Part shown: positions 26,015 through 35,859 of the stretch, one piece after another
Layout: each line of letters opens with the position of its first letter
Position numbering within the stretch: position 1 is the first letter of the stretch
NCBI GenBank assembly: GCA_020639115.1
Contig: JACKHG010000018.1
Span: forward strand, 11,462 to 75,461
Direction: 5' to 3'
DNA: 64,000 bases
Source: Phycisphaerales bacterium
GTDB lineage: Bacteria; Planctomycetota; Phycisphaerae; UBA1845
Position numbers and translations under genes: made by a program
The notes under the pieces: generated by a model
Database searches by the model: none
What the model saw: the letters and a program-made list of their open reading frames with translations, nothing else
What the model was told of the DNA's origin: nothing

Positions 26015-27495
26015 TGGACACGACCGCAACGCGCGGGCCCGGCCTGCAATCATCGATCATGAGCGATACCCGTGTACAGTCCGACACGCACGCTGAAACC
26101 GGGACGCGGCAGGCGCTGGGCCGCCTGTCGGCGGCTGCCGGCGCGCCGATCGCATGCGCCGTGCGCGTGCCGGTCATGCTCGACGTGATGGGCGGGATCG
26201 CGGAACTCACCGGCTCACTGGCGCTGGCGACGCCGACGTGCGAGACCGTGCGCGTCGCGGTCGCGCCACGCAACGATCAGAACCTGCGCATCGCCCGCGT
26301 CGCGGACGGCGACCGCGCCCGGCACAACGGCCACGACCACGAGCACACCTGGCCGCTCGCCTCGTTCTACGACGGCGCAGCGCTGGCGGCCCCGGAATTG
26401 CTCCACACGCGGATGAGCGAACGCGACTGCCCGGTGGAGCGGGCGGTGCTGACCGGGGCGTACGCGCTGCTGGCGGCCCACCTCGCACCGCACCTGTCGG
26501 GCGGATTCACCATCCTCGTCGAAACCGAACGCGAAGCCCCCGCGCTGTGTGCGGCCCATCACCTGGCCAGCGTGCAGGCCGCGACCTGCGCGGCGCTGGG
26601 GGAGGCCCTGACCGGGGCTTGCGATCGCCGCGCCGTCGCCAAGGCGTGCCACACGGCGCGCAGCGCGCTCACGCCCGAACTGCCCACCGGGCTCATGACC
26701 CAGGCCGGACCCCTCTTGGGAAACCCGGGGGAGCTGCTCCAGGTCTGCTGCGGCTCTTTCGACGTGGCTGCGCCACTGCCCCTGCCCGCCGGCGTCACGC
26801 TGCTGGGCATCGACTGCGGGGCGCTGCATCCGCAGGCCGACGACAAGTACGGGGCGGCGTACACCGCCGCCCTCATGGGCCGCGAGATCATCGCCCGCCT
26901 GCTGCCCAAGGTCTGCCCCCAGGCCCGCTGGGACGGCAAGCTCGCCCGCGTCTCCGTGACCGATTTCGTCGACGAGCTGCGCGACCGCATCCCCACCAAG
27001 CTCAAGGGCATCCAGTTCCTCGAACGCTTCGACACGCCCGCCGGATCGCCGGCGCCGGTCGAACCGGGCGTCATTTACAAGGTCCGCTCGCGGGCCGAGC
27101 ACCACATCTACGAGGAGGATCGCGTCCGCCAGTTCGCTGAACGCATGAGCCGGGCGCGGCGCATGGACGACGACCAACCTGTGCGCGAGGCGGGCGAGTA
27201 CATGTACGCGTCCCACTGGAGCTACGGCCAGCGCTGCGGCCTCGGCAGCATCGAGACCGACCTGCTCGTCACCCTGCTCCGCAACGAGGGCCCTCAGCAG
27301 GGCATCTTCGGCGCCCGCGTCTCCGGCACCGGGTGCGGCGGCACCGTCGTGGTGCTGCTCCGCGACGAGCCAGCCGCCAGCGCAACCGTCGAACGCGTCC
27401 TCAGCGTGTACCGCCAGCGCGTCGAACGCACGCCGGCCCTGCGCCCCATCGCGGACAAGGGGGCTGCCGGCTTCACGGTTGAAAAACCCGCCTGA
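26011..27495 (+). CDS. Galactokinase-like GHMP-family sugar kinase
   Basis: 494 aa. The GHMP pattern is present but divergent. An N-terminal VPVMLDVMGGIAE corresponds to the GRVNLIGEH region. The usual Pro-x3-Gly-Leu-Ser-Ser-Ser phosphate-binding loop is poorly conserved; the equivalent may be near SVQAATCAALGEAL. The C-terminal GARVSGTGCGGTVVVLL matches the GxxGGG motif 3 of galactokinase and arabinokinase, where the Gly/Cys-rich loop lies near the active site. The length is closer to L-arabinokinase C-terminal domains than to the 380-aa galactokinases. Substrate and activity are uncertain. The start overlaps the BFN gene stop. Confidence 0.7.
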   Translation: MMDTTATRGPGLQSSIMSDTRVQSDTHAETGTRQALGRLSAAAGAPIACAVRVPVMLDVMGGIAELTGSLALATPTCETVRVAVAPRNDQNLRIARVADGDRARHNGHDHEHTWPLASFYDGAALAAPELLHTRMSERDCPVERAVLTGAYALLAAHLAPHLSGGFTILVETEREAPALCAAHHLASVQAATCAALGEALTGACDRRAVAKACHTARSALTPELPTGLMTQAGPLLGNPGELLQVCCGSFDVAAPLPLPAGVTLLGIDCGALHPQADDKYGAAYTAALMGREIIARLLPKVCPQARWDGKLARVSVTDFVDELRDRIPTKLKGIQFLERFDTPAGSPAPVEPGVIYKVRSRAEHHIYEEDRVRQFAERMSRARRMDDDQPVREAGEYMYASHWSYGQRCGLGSIETDLLVTLLRNEGPQQGIFGARVSGTGCGGTVVVLLRDEPAASATVERVLSVYRQRVERTPALRPIADKGAAGFTVEKPA

Positions 27496-27639
27496 TCGCG
27501 GTTCCCCGCCGGCCCATCGGGCCGAAGCCTTGTCCGGGCCCGCCCGATCATCTATGACAGTGTGCGTGGGCCAGAGTTTTTCCGCCCGCGGGCGCAGCGT
27601 GCCCGTCGGAGCGGTGGGTGTTTTTTGCGGAGCCACTTG

Positions 27640-28629
27640 GTGGTGCAGGACCGTTTCAACCGGACGATCGACTACCTTCGTATCTCGGTGATCGATCACT
27701 GCAACCTGCGCTGCGTCTACTGCATGCCCCTCAGCGGCGTGCCGCTGACGCCCAGCGCAGACCTGCTGCGCCCGGACGAGATCGAACGCGTCGTGCGTGC
27801 AGCCGCCGCCCTGGGCTTTCGCAAGATCCGCCTGACCGGCGGCGAACCCACGCTCCGCGCCGATCTGGCTGACATCGTGCGCCAGACGTCGGCTGTGCCG
27901 GGCATCCGCGAGGTCTCGATGACAACCAACGGCGTGCTGCTGCCGCGGGTGATCGACGAACTCAAGGCAGCCGGGCTCGCGCGGGTCAACCTGCACATCG
28001 ATTCCCTGGATCCCGAGCGTTTCAGCCGCACCATGCGCCTCGGTACTCTGGCGGATGCCTGGGCCAGCGTTGCAGCCGTGGAGCGGGCCGGGCTGACGCC
28101 GGTGAAGATTAACGCCGTGGTGACGCGGGGCTTCAACGACGCGGACGTCGTGGATCTCGCGGCGCTCACGCTGGAGCACGACTGGCACGTGCGGTTCATC
28201 GAGTTGATGCCGTTCGGCGTGGGCGAGTGCGCCCAGATGGCCCGCACGGCGCTGGTCACGACGGCGGAGAGCATGACGCGGATCGAGGCGGCGCTGGGCC
28301 GGCTCGAGCCGCTGGAGAAGGTCACGGCATCAGAGGAGTCGGTGAACTATCGGCTGCCGGGGGCGCGCGGCGTGGTGGGCTTTATCTCGCCGGTGAGCGA
28401 GCCGTACTGCGGCGACTGCAACCGCATGCGCCTGACCGCGGACGGCCGCCTGCACCTGTGCCTGCTGCACGACGACGAGATCGACCTGCGACAAGCGTTA
28501 CGCAGCGGCGCCAGCCAGTCCGTACTCGAAGACCTCCTGCGTCAGGCCGTCGAGCAGAAGCCGGTCGGCCATTCCCTCTCCCGCGGCATCAGCACGCGCC
28601 AGCGCGACATGGTCCAGATCGGCGGGTAA
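27640..28629 (+). CDS. moaA: GTP 3',8-cyclase MoaA (molybdenum cofactor biosynthesis)
   Basis: 329 aa from GTG 27640 (GCGGAG 8 bases upstream), the usual MoaA length. The N-terminal radical-SAM motif CNLRCVYCM is followed by KIRLTGGEPTLR. The C-terminal [4Fe-4S] motif is PYCGDCNRMRLTADGRLHLC (Cys-x2-Cys-x13-Cys), and the protein ends in Gly-Gly, which MoaA needs for radical chemistry. It converts GTP to 3',8-cyclo-7,8-dihydro-GTP with MoaC. No other moa gene is nearby, so the pathway must be completed elsewhere. GTG at 27643 or TTG at 27637 are alternative starts. Confidence 0.93.
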   Translation: MVQDRFNRTIDYLRISVIDHCNLRCVYCMPLSGVPLTPSADLLRPDEIERVVRAAAALGFRKIRLTGGEPTLRADLADIVRQTSAVPGIREVSMTTNGVLLPRVIDELKAAGLARVNLHIDSLDPERFSRTMRLGTLADAWASVAAVERAGLTPVKINAVVTRGFNDADVVDLAALTLEHDWHVRFIELMPFGVGECAQMARTALVTTAESMTRIEAALGRLEPLEKVTASEESVNYRLPGARGVVGFISPVSEPYCGDCNRMRLTADGRLHLCLLHDDEIDLRQALRSGASQSVLEDLLRQAVEQKPVGHSLSRGISTRQRDMVQIGG

Positions 28630-28761
28630 TCACGCCGCAAACCAGCCGCCCCGGCGACTTCACATCGCCCCGGACCCCCGGGGTCCAAACGCGCCGTACC
28701 CCCGATATACATCCTCTGCCGTGTTGCGGCCGATATCGCCCAGCTCGGCAGCCCTTCACGA

Positions 28762-31700
28762 TCAGTCACCCACGGTCAACGCCAGATCCGCCTCACCCCA
28801 GAGGGTGGTCTGGGCGGCCACGTCCGTCGCCTCCAGGTAAACCGTCATCGTGAATTCGCCGGGACCAGCAGTCCGGAAGTTGAACAGGCGGCTGGATACC
28901 GCAACCGTGCGGGCGGGATCGCCCAACGTGTTGTCAATGACGAAGTGGGTTCGCTGGAGATCCGCGCCGTAATCGTCCGCAGGCAGCCCCTCACCCTGCG
29001 CATCAGCGGTTGGCGCGCAGACGAAGTTGCCGGTGTTGGCCCAGTCGCCATCCGTGGGAGCCGCAGCCAGCGCAATCGACTCCGATGCCGAGCCCGCCAC
29101 GACCGTCGCAAGGTAGAAGTTGGCGTTCGCGATGTCGCCCGTCACGTGCAGTGCGTAGATCGTATCCGCCCGGAGCGTCGTTCGGGGGCCGCTCCCGTCA
29201 AGCCGCTGAACCTGCAGCGCAATGTTGCCCTCAACGTACGTCCACTGCGGCTCAGCCGGAGCAAGGATTTTGGCGAAGTAGCCACCCCCGGTGCCGGAGC
29301 CGGGCGCATAGCACGGCACATGCGCGCCGCCCACGATCTCGAAGCTGTGCGGGCCCGTATCGCCATTGGTGGTGGCATCGAAGAAGGCCCTGAAATCGAG
29401 CGCGCCATTCGTATCACAGCCGGCAAAGCTCGAGCAATCGAACGAAACCGGGCCCCCGGCTGACTGGCAGAGCTGGAAGTAGGCATAGTCGCGCAGATCG
29501 GCGTCGCCGTCGCGGTCAAAGTCGTTGGGGAAGCACTCGCAGGCGTCGGCTGTCGCGTTCGTGTTGCAGTCGGGCTGGCACTCGTCGGGCACGTCATTGG
29601 CGTCGCAGTCATCACTCAGCCCGCAACTTTCGACGTCGTCGCACCCGCCCGCGCAGGTGACATCGCACAGGTCGGTGATGTCGTTCGTATTGCAGTCCTG
29701 GCACTCGTCGGGCACGTCGTCCAGATCAACGTCGGGTGATGTGCCGGTAGCGATGTCACACGCGTCCGGCACATCGTTCACATTGCAGTCGGCAGCCGAT
29801 CCGGCGGCCAGCTCGCACCCATCGGGGATGAGGTTTACGTTGCAGTCGGGCGTCTCGCACTCGTCGGGAATGACGTTGCCGTTGCAGTCCGCGCTGGTGC
29901 CGGCAGCAATGTCGCAGGCATCCCGGACGCTGTTGGCATTGCAATCGTCGTCCCCGCGCATGGGCGGACATCCGTCGATCTTTCCGTCCAGGTCGCAGTC
30001 GAGCGTCGGATCAGTCTCGATATCACATTCGTCCGGAATACCGTTCGTGCCGCAGTCCAGGCTGGTCCCAATGCCGATGTCGCAGTCGTCGGGGGAACCG
30101 TTGTGGTTGCAGTCCGGTTCACACTCGTCGGGGATACCGTTCGTCTGGCAGTCAACGCTGAGCCCGCAACTGCTGATGTTGCAAGGGCCGGCACAGGTCA
30201 GGTCGCACCGGTCGGGAATGCCATTTGTGTTGCAGTCCTCACACCGGTCGAGCACGCCGTTGGAATCGAGGTCGAAAGCTGAGCCCGCAGCCAGCTCACA
30301 CTCATCCGGGTGGAGGTTGTTATCGCAATCAGCCAGCCAGCCGTTCGATACTTCAAGGAGATCGGAGATGCCGTTCGTGTTGCAGTCGTTTACAGAAACC
30401 CAGATGGGTGTGCTCACGGCGTACCCGTAGGGCACACAAGTCTCAGCCGGCGCGCCCTGGCAGCCGGCGGCAGCCTGCGGATGTTCGTAGACGCGCAGGT
30501 AGTAGAACACTTCTCCGAGCGGCGCGAGGGTCGCAAGGTTGTCGGCATCGATGAGGTCGTCGCGCTCGTAGGTGTACCCGCCGTTGGCGAACCCGCTGGT
30601 GGCGACGTGGATTTCGCGGTAGGTCCCGCCGTCGATGCCGTCCGGTTCGAAGCGCACGATCTCGACGCGCGCCAGCGGCTCGGTGCCCGCGGCCTTGAGG
30701 TGAAACGACCGCGGAGACGTGGATACATAGCCGCCACCGAGATCAAGACCATCCACTGAGAAGTCCAGATAGATGCGCGCGCCGGTCGTTCCATATGTTC
30801 GTCGCATGATCAGCGAATCCCAGATTCCGTCGCGATCGTTGCCGTAGGCCAGTGCCGCTGCCAGACTGCCCTGATTCGCCTCGACCGTGTGGGCGAAGAG
30901 GCCCGGCGTCTGCGTGTGGTTATCGCTGGAGCCAATGACCCCGACATGCAGGTGATGCTTGGCCCCGTCGCTGTTGCCCCAAGCGTACTGCAGGCTGTTG
31001 ATCAACTCGGTCCCGTCAACCTGAATCACGCCAGCCGTGCCCAGATCCTCCTTGCTGCCCAGCTCAAAATCTTGCGGCGCAATCGCATGGTCCGAGTGGA
31101 ATTCAGCGAGCCGCGAGTAGCGCTCATCGATCTCGCCAGGCTGGTACATCAGGCGGCCCGTTGGAATTTGAGACATCGGGTGGGGAATAATGACAAAACC
31201 GGCGCCTTGGTCTTCGAGCGCGCTGACCAGATGTGCAAAGTTGCCGGAACTGCGCGGAATGTACGCAGCCGTATCCGCATTGAAGATGACTATTTGGTGA
31301 TTGTCGTTTTTGGTCCATTCGTATGCGACAAACGCGGTAAAACCGCTCGTGTTCATTTCATCCGCAAGCTGCTGGGCGGCGGTCCACCCCGTCGCTGTCA
31401 TACTGGAGTCGTGTTCCGAGAGGGAACCGAAGTCCAGTCGGGAAACGTCACGCGCGTAGGTCCAGGCCTGCTCGCCATAGTTGTATCCGCCGGAATGATC
31501 ACCATTGGTATCGTTCCAGCGGTTGCCCGAGCCCGTTCCGGTGTGAAAGTGCGTGTCGCCGAAGTAGCGGCGGTAGGTGGGGGCGTCGGCGTGGACGTAG
31601 CTGAAGTTGGAGTAGATGGGCAGGGCGTTGGAGCCGGCGTCGAAGACGCGCTGAAAGCCAGTGGCCGCATAGGTGACGTTGGGGAACTCGACGATGCCAC

Positions 31701-32925
31701 CGCCGTTGGTGGCGAAGTCGAAGGTGGGCGGCAGGCCGGTCAGGCCAGTGTCGGTGGAATCGAGTTCGAGCACACCGCCGGTTCCGTTCGAGGCGACGTT
31801 GCCATACTGGTCGAAGGCGACGGCTGCCATCGTGAACGGCTCGCCGGCGACCAGATCCGCCGGCGCGGTGAGCTGGATGTACGCGGCGTCGGTGCCGGTG
31901 ATGGTGAAGGCCGGACCGGGAAAGGAGTCGAAGTCACCGGGCGGCTCGATTGGGTCGAGTGCGTCGCGATCAGTCTTGTATCGCCAGTAGATGGTCCCGG
32001 CTACTGTAGGCAGCTTGGTCTGATAGGTGATCGTGATCTTTTCCCCTGCGGTTAGCTCATCGTCTACCGCCAACTCCGCAGCTTGAATTTGCCGACCAGC
32101 TACCAACGGCTGGACCGTAACGCCGACGTTTTCGTCGGACGACGTAGCGCTGATATGCCCGTCTCCGAGCGGGCTTATCACCTAAAGCAGAGAGAATCCC
32201 CTATTGCGGGGAAACTCGATTAGGACAGTACCGTTGCTGGTGATGCCTCCAGCACCTACCTGCAATTCCAGGTGAATCATTGCTCCCTCATGTCCAGCCG
32301 AACGGATGCCCGCGGACACGCTCAACTGATCCGGAGAGTGGATGCTGTGCGCGTAGAGCGGATTGGCCGTGGGCTGCCCTTTACCTGGTGGACTGGACTC
32401 CCATCCCTCGTTGCCGTAGTCGCCATAGGCCACAAACTCTGGATCGGTGGTATGCCTGAGTGCGTTCCACGTATATGGAGTCCCCTGGCCGTCGAGAACC
32501 CAGACAGGATGCGCGAAGGCGATCGGCAAAATCTCGCTGGGTTGGAATTTCTCCAATCGCACAGTCTGGGTGCCAATCTTGAATGAGCCTGGGCCTGCGA
32601 GGTTATAGAGTGAGCTGAGCGCACTGAAGCTCACCTGCTCATCGACGCCAATCGGAAAGCCATCGACCGGCGCACGCGCCCATCCATTCGGGTGGACGGT
32701 AAGCGCCGTTCGAACGATTCCTTCAACTGACACATTGCTGAAGTTGATTCCCGAGAGTTCCTCGCCTGCGATCAGGTCGACCCAAATGTCCATTTCTGCA
32801 GGAAGACCAGCCAGCAGGTCGAGTGAATTCGAGGATGCATCTACCCAGTTCATTCGCACAGTCGCCGCGCTGGTGCCGAGCGAAAAGGTCAACAGGACGA
32901 CTGAGGCGAGCAAAGATCTGAACAT
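28762..32925 (-). CDS. Secreted DUF3604-type metallohydrolase with Ca-binding repeats and dockerin-like end; in-frame TAG at 32184-32182
   Basis: A 1386-residue reading from ATG 32925 (signal peptide FRSLLASVVLLTFSLGTSA), interrupted once by TAG. The frame continues in register and still aligns with the paralogue at 34299-35789, which has no stop there. The metallohydrolase has GDTHFHTGTG, LSEHDS, VIIPHP and GSSDNHTQTPG, consistent with PHP/DUF3604 metal ligands. Next come at least ten DCNxNGxPDxCD repeats resembling thrombospondin type-3 calcium loops (29570-30390), a dockerin-like loop (RDGDADLRDYAYFQ) and a C-terminal beta domain. The GTG at 32181 directly follows TAG. Whether it is read through, split, dead or miscalled is open. 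Confidence 0.8.
31541..31932 (-). repeat. Duplicated block, copy B (partner 34378-34769)
   Basis: 392 bp align without gaps to 34378-34769 at an offset of 2837, with about a dozen mismatches by my reading (about 97% identical). It encodes the TITGTDAAYIQLTAPADLV to GDTHFHTG part of the DUF3604 protein. Confidence 0.9.
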
Positions 32926-33005
32926 AGCTGTTCCTCGCGACGCAATTTTATCGGAAGAAGCACTGGCGGACCCGAAGAACGTCTTCCTGGAATAGCTGGC
33001 TTGAA

Positions 33006-34220
33006 CTATGGACGCCTTCGACGCACGTACAGCAACGCGATAACGACCAGCGCTGCGCCATGCGCTGGCTCGGGTACGCGCACGAGTCGGAAGCCGATAT
33101 CGACGGAGTTGGCGGTTGGACCGGTGCCATTGCGATAGGATGTTTCAAATGCGATACCACCCTCGCGCCATCCGCCACCACGCAGGATTCGGATGTTGCT
33201 GACGAGTTCGGCCTGATCCTGGGCCCATTCAGTCACGTTGCCGTTTAGGTCGAAGATTCCGTACCCGTTCTCATTTGCTCGCGTCTGGAATGTGGGAAAA
33301 TCATCGTCAGGCCAGTTCCAATCGCTCTGCTGCCAGTTCGTGCCGTCGTAGAACCCCACAGGGGTCGTTTCGGGGAGCGTTCCCTCTTCGAACGGGTCAT
33401 CTCGGACGGTGGGCCAGTTTGCATTCAGTGCGAGCCCGTTGGCGTCGCGCTCGTCAAGCGTCTCGCGGCCAAACGCGTAGGTATGGTTGACGCCGTCTGC
33501 AGAGTCCCATGCTGCTGCCTTGTAAAACTCGTTATAGGCGCTGGCTGAGGCAGAATGATCTTCCATTGGGAGGCGGAAGCCCTTTACGTTGCTAACCAGC
33601 GCCTGGCGCTCGCCGGCGTTCATGTCCCGCGTGGTCCAGTCCGTGCTGCTTATTGTGACCGGATGCCACTCGGCTGCATTGGGCCCTTCGGTGTAGGCCC
33701 GCTGAACTTCACCGAGGCCCCGGTCGATCGTCAGCCAGTTGGAGAACTTCAGTGCACCGTACCAGCTCACTACGTTCACGGGGTGATAACCGAAGTCCAG
33801 GCCATTGACGATGCGCGGGCTGTAACGCTGCCCGATCGGAGCAGTGGCGTTGTAGGTGATCCCGGATCCCGTTGCAGGGTAGGCCCGGTACATAGTCGGC
33901 CCCGAAGCGGAGGTGCGTACTTCACCTGTGCTTAGGAAGTACATGTTGCTGCCGCGGCCGGTGGCGCCGCCGTCGAGCTGGGCGTCGTTGAGGAAGGCGG
34001 CGAACTGGGCGTTGGTGATCTCGTAGCGGCCCATGGCGAAGGTGTACGCGGGCCCGCCCGGCTGGCCGCCGCCGGGGACGGTGCGCATGTAGTCCGCCAT
34101 GGTCGCCCCGGTGCCGTACACGTCCGGGTTGAACACGCCGGCCAGCGCCGATAACGGCGCCAAGGCACCAGCGACCAACGCGAGCAACGTTGCCGTCCGG
34201 TAATGCCGCAATGCTGCCAT
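33006..34220 (-). CDS. Exported SUMF1-domain protein with PEP-CTERM-like tail, copy B
   Basis: 404 aa. The start at 34220 has GGAG 8 bases upstream. A signal peptide (TATLLALVAGALAPLSALAG) is followed by an FGE-sulfatase (SUMF1, C-type-lectin-like) fold: YEITNAQFAAFLND, NWLTIDRGLGE, FRLPMEDHSASASAYNEFY, YGIFDLNGNVTEWAQD, ILRGGGWREGG and IGFRLVRV. No Cys pair like that of the formylglycine-generating enzyme is present, so FGE catalysis is unlikely. The end is VPEPAHGAALVVIALLYVRR, a PEP-CTERM-like sorting tail. It overlaps the recently duplicated DNA shared with 35860-37071 and precedes the full-length DUF3604 gene. Confidence 0.88.
   Translation of the reverse strand: MAALRHYRTATLLALVAGALAPLSALAGVFNPDVYGTGATMADYMRTVPGGGQPGGPAYTFAMGRYEITNAQFAAFLNDAQLDGGATGRGSNMYFLSTGEVRTSASGPTMYRAYPATGSGITYNATAPIGQRYSPRIVNGLDFGYHPVNVVSWYGALKFSNWLTIDRGLGEVQRAYTEGPNAAEWHPVTISSTDWTTRDMNAGERQALVSNVKGFRLPMEDHSASASAYNEFYKAAAWDSADGVNHTYAFGRETLDERDANGLALNANWPTVRDDPFEEGTLPETTPVGFYDGTNWQQSDWNWPDDDFPTFQTRANENGYGIFDLNGNVTEWAQDQAELVSNIRILRGGGWREGGIAFETSYRNGTGPTANSVDIGFRLVRVPEPAHGAALVVIALLYVRRRRP
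33935..34204 (-). repeat. Identical 270-bp block, copy B (partner 36786-37055)
   Basis: By my reading identical, base for base, to 36786-37055 at an offset of 2851. It encodes the signal peptide and first 90 or so residues of the SUMF1 protein. Sequence further downstream in the two genes is much more diverged. Confidence 0.93.
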
Positions 34221-34298
34221 CGATCGACGCTCCGTGAAGAATGGTCCTGCCATTTTACCCGCATGCCACGGCGAGATACAAGCCTGGTGTGCCCGCAA

Positions 34299-35789
34299 TC
34301 AGGCCTGTTCGCCGTAGTAATACCCGCCGGCATGATCACTATTGGCGTGGTTCCAGCGGTTGCCCGAACCGGTGCCAGTGTGAAAGTGCGTGTCGCCGAA
34401 GTAGCGGCGGTAGGTGGGCGCTTCGGCGTGGACGTAGCTGAAGTTGGAGTAGATGGGCAGGGCGTTGGAGCCGGCGTCGAAGACGCGCTGGAAGCCAGTG
34501 GCTGCATAGGTGACGTTGGGGAACTCGACGATGCCACCGCCGTTGGTGGCGAAGTCGAAGGTGGGCGGAAGCCCGGTCAGGCCAGTGTCGGTGGAATCGA
34601 GTTCGAGCACACCGCCGGTTCCGTTCGAGGCGACGTTGCCGTACCGGTCGAACGCGACGGCTGCCAACGTGAACGGCTCGCCGGCGACCAGATCCGCCGG
34701 CGCGGTGAGCTGGATGTACGCGGCGTCGGTGCCGGTGATGGTGAAGGCCGGGCCGGGGAAGGAGTCGAACAAACCGGGCGGCTCCGGAAACGGGTCAGCG
34801 TCGCGGTTCGTCTTGTACCGCCAGTAGATCGTACCGGCGACTGTGGGGATGACCGTGTTGTAGGTGATGGTGATGGTTTCGCCGGGCAGTAGGTCATCAC
34901 CAACCACAGTGAATCTCATCTGATCAAGCAGCGTATTGAGTTTCAGTGCGTTGATGGCGACACTATTCGTAGAGCAATCAACGGAAACGTACCCGGCTTC
35001 CGATTCGTCAGCTTCCACGTCGATCCTCGAGAGTCCGCGCGAGCTGCCTTCTTTGGCAGCAAATTCGATGTCAAGGAAACCGCCGTCTTTGAAGCCAGCG
35101 CCAAACTGATCTGCTCCGACAGTGAACGTCAGCGTTACAGTCGATAGTCCTGAGCCTGCGCGCTGCGACGTCACGTTGACCGTAAGCGTGTCCGGTGATC
35201 CGATACCACTGACAAGAAGCGGATTGGGAGCCGGTTGTCCCTTCAGGGAAGGCATGGCTGTCCAGCCCTCGTTGCCATAATCGCCGTAGGCGATGTAGCC
35301 CGCATCGGTCGTGTGATAACGCGCGTCCCACGTGAACTGCGCTCCGTTCTTATTGAAAACTCTTACCGTGTCGTGTCCAAAGGCGATGGGCAAGGTGTCG
35401 CCAGTATGAAGTGCTTCCAGCCGGACGGTCTGCGTGCCGAGCTTGAACGATCCGGGACCGGTCAGAGCACTCGGATCACCGCCAGCGCTGAATACCACTT
35501 CGTCCTGCAAGCTGCCCGGCAGGCCGTCGGCGGCGAAGAACTCCCAACCGCTGGGGGCAACGCCCAGCCCGATCCGGAGCAGATCCGAGTCCCCAATGTT
35601 GGCGAAGATGACGCCGGAAAGGTCCTCGCCAGAAAGCAGATCGACCCAGATGTCGATATCAGCACTTGCCCCGGGGTAGAGTGCAATCGAATTCGAGGAC
35701 ACGTCCGCCCAATTCATGCGCAGCGTAGCGGAGTGCACGCTACAAGTCAGAGCCAGTGTGGCGAGAAACGGTAAAAGTGCCTTCCTCAC
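34299..35789 (-). CDS. Truncated DUF3604 paralogue, N-terminal part only
   Basis: 496 aa, signal peptide RKALLPFLATLALTCSVHS. It aligns with the first 500 or so residues of the protein at 28762-32925, including the first metal motif GDTHFHTGTG. It stops with TGA at the point where the full-length copy reads on (YGEQ-Ala-Trp in the long copy; the Trp codon position is TGA here). All later metal ligands, the calcium repeats and the dockerin-like end are missing, so it cannot be an active enzyme alone. Sequence past the stop matches the upstream region of the SUMF1 gene, which marks a duplication junction. It may be a decaying copy or a secreted binding domain. Confidence 0.8.
   Translation of the reverse strand: MRKALLPFLATLALTCSVHSATLRMNWADVSSNSIALYPGASADIDIWVDLLSGEDLSGVIFANIGDSDLLRIGLGVAPSGWEFFAADGLPGSLQDEVVFSAGGDPSALTGPGSFKLGTQTVRLEALHTGDTLPIAFGHDTVRVFNKNGAQFTWDARYHTTDAGYIAYGDYGNEGWTAMPSLKGQPAPNPLLVSGIGSPDTLTVNVTSQRAGSGLSTVTLTFTVGADQFGAGFKDGGFLDIEFAAKEGSSRGLSRIDVEADESEAGYVSVDCSTNSVAINALKLNTLLDQMRFTVVGDDLLPGETITITYNTVIPTVAGTIYWRYKTNRDADPFPEPPGLFDSFPGPAFTITGTDAAYIQLTAPADLVAGEPFTLAAVAFDRYGNVASNGTGGVLELDSTDTGLTGLPPTFDFATNGGGIVEFPNVTYAATGFQRVFDAGSNALPIYSNFSYVHAEAPTYRRYFGDTHFHTGTGSGNRWNHANSDHAGGYYYGEQA
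34378..34769 (-). repeat. Duplicated block, copy A (partner 31541-31932)
   Basis: See the partner block for the alignment. This is the copy within the truncated gene; it ends just upstream of the truncation point at 34299. Confidence 0.9.
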
Positions 35790-35859
35790 GATCGTGCTCC
35801 TCAGTTGTTATCGGACCGTGTGTGCCGACATACATCCCCCACAATCAGGACTCGCACAC

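Noticed and set aside
28672..28686. Terminator hairpin after moaA (GGACCCC/GGGGTCC)
   Set aside because: The arms leave almost no loop and no T tract follows.
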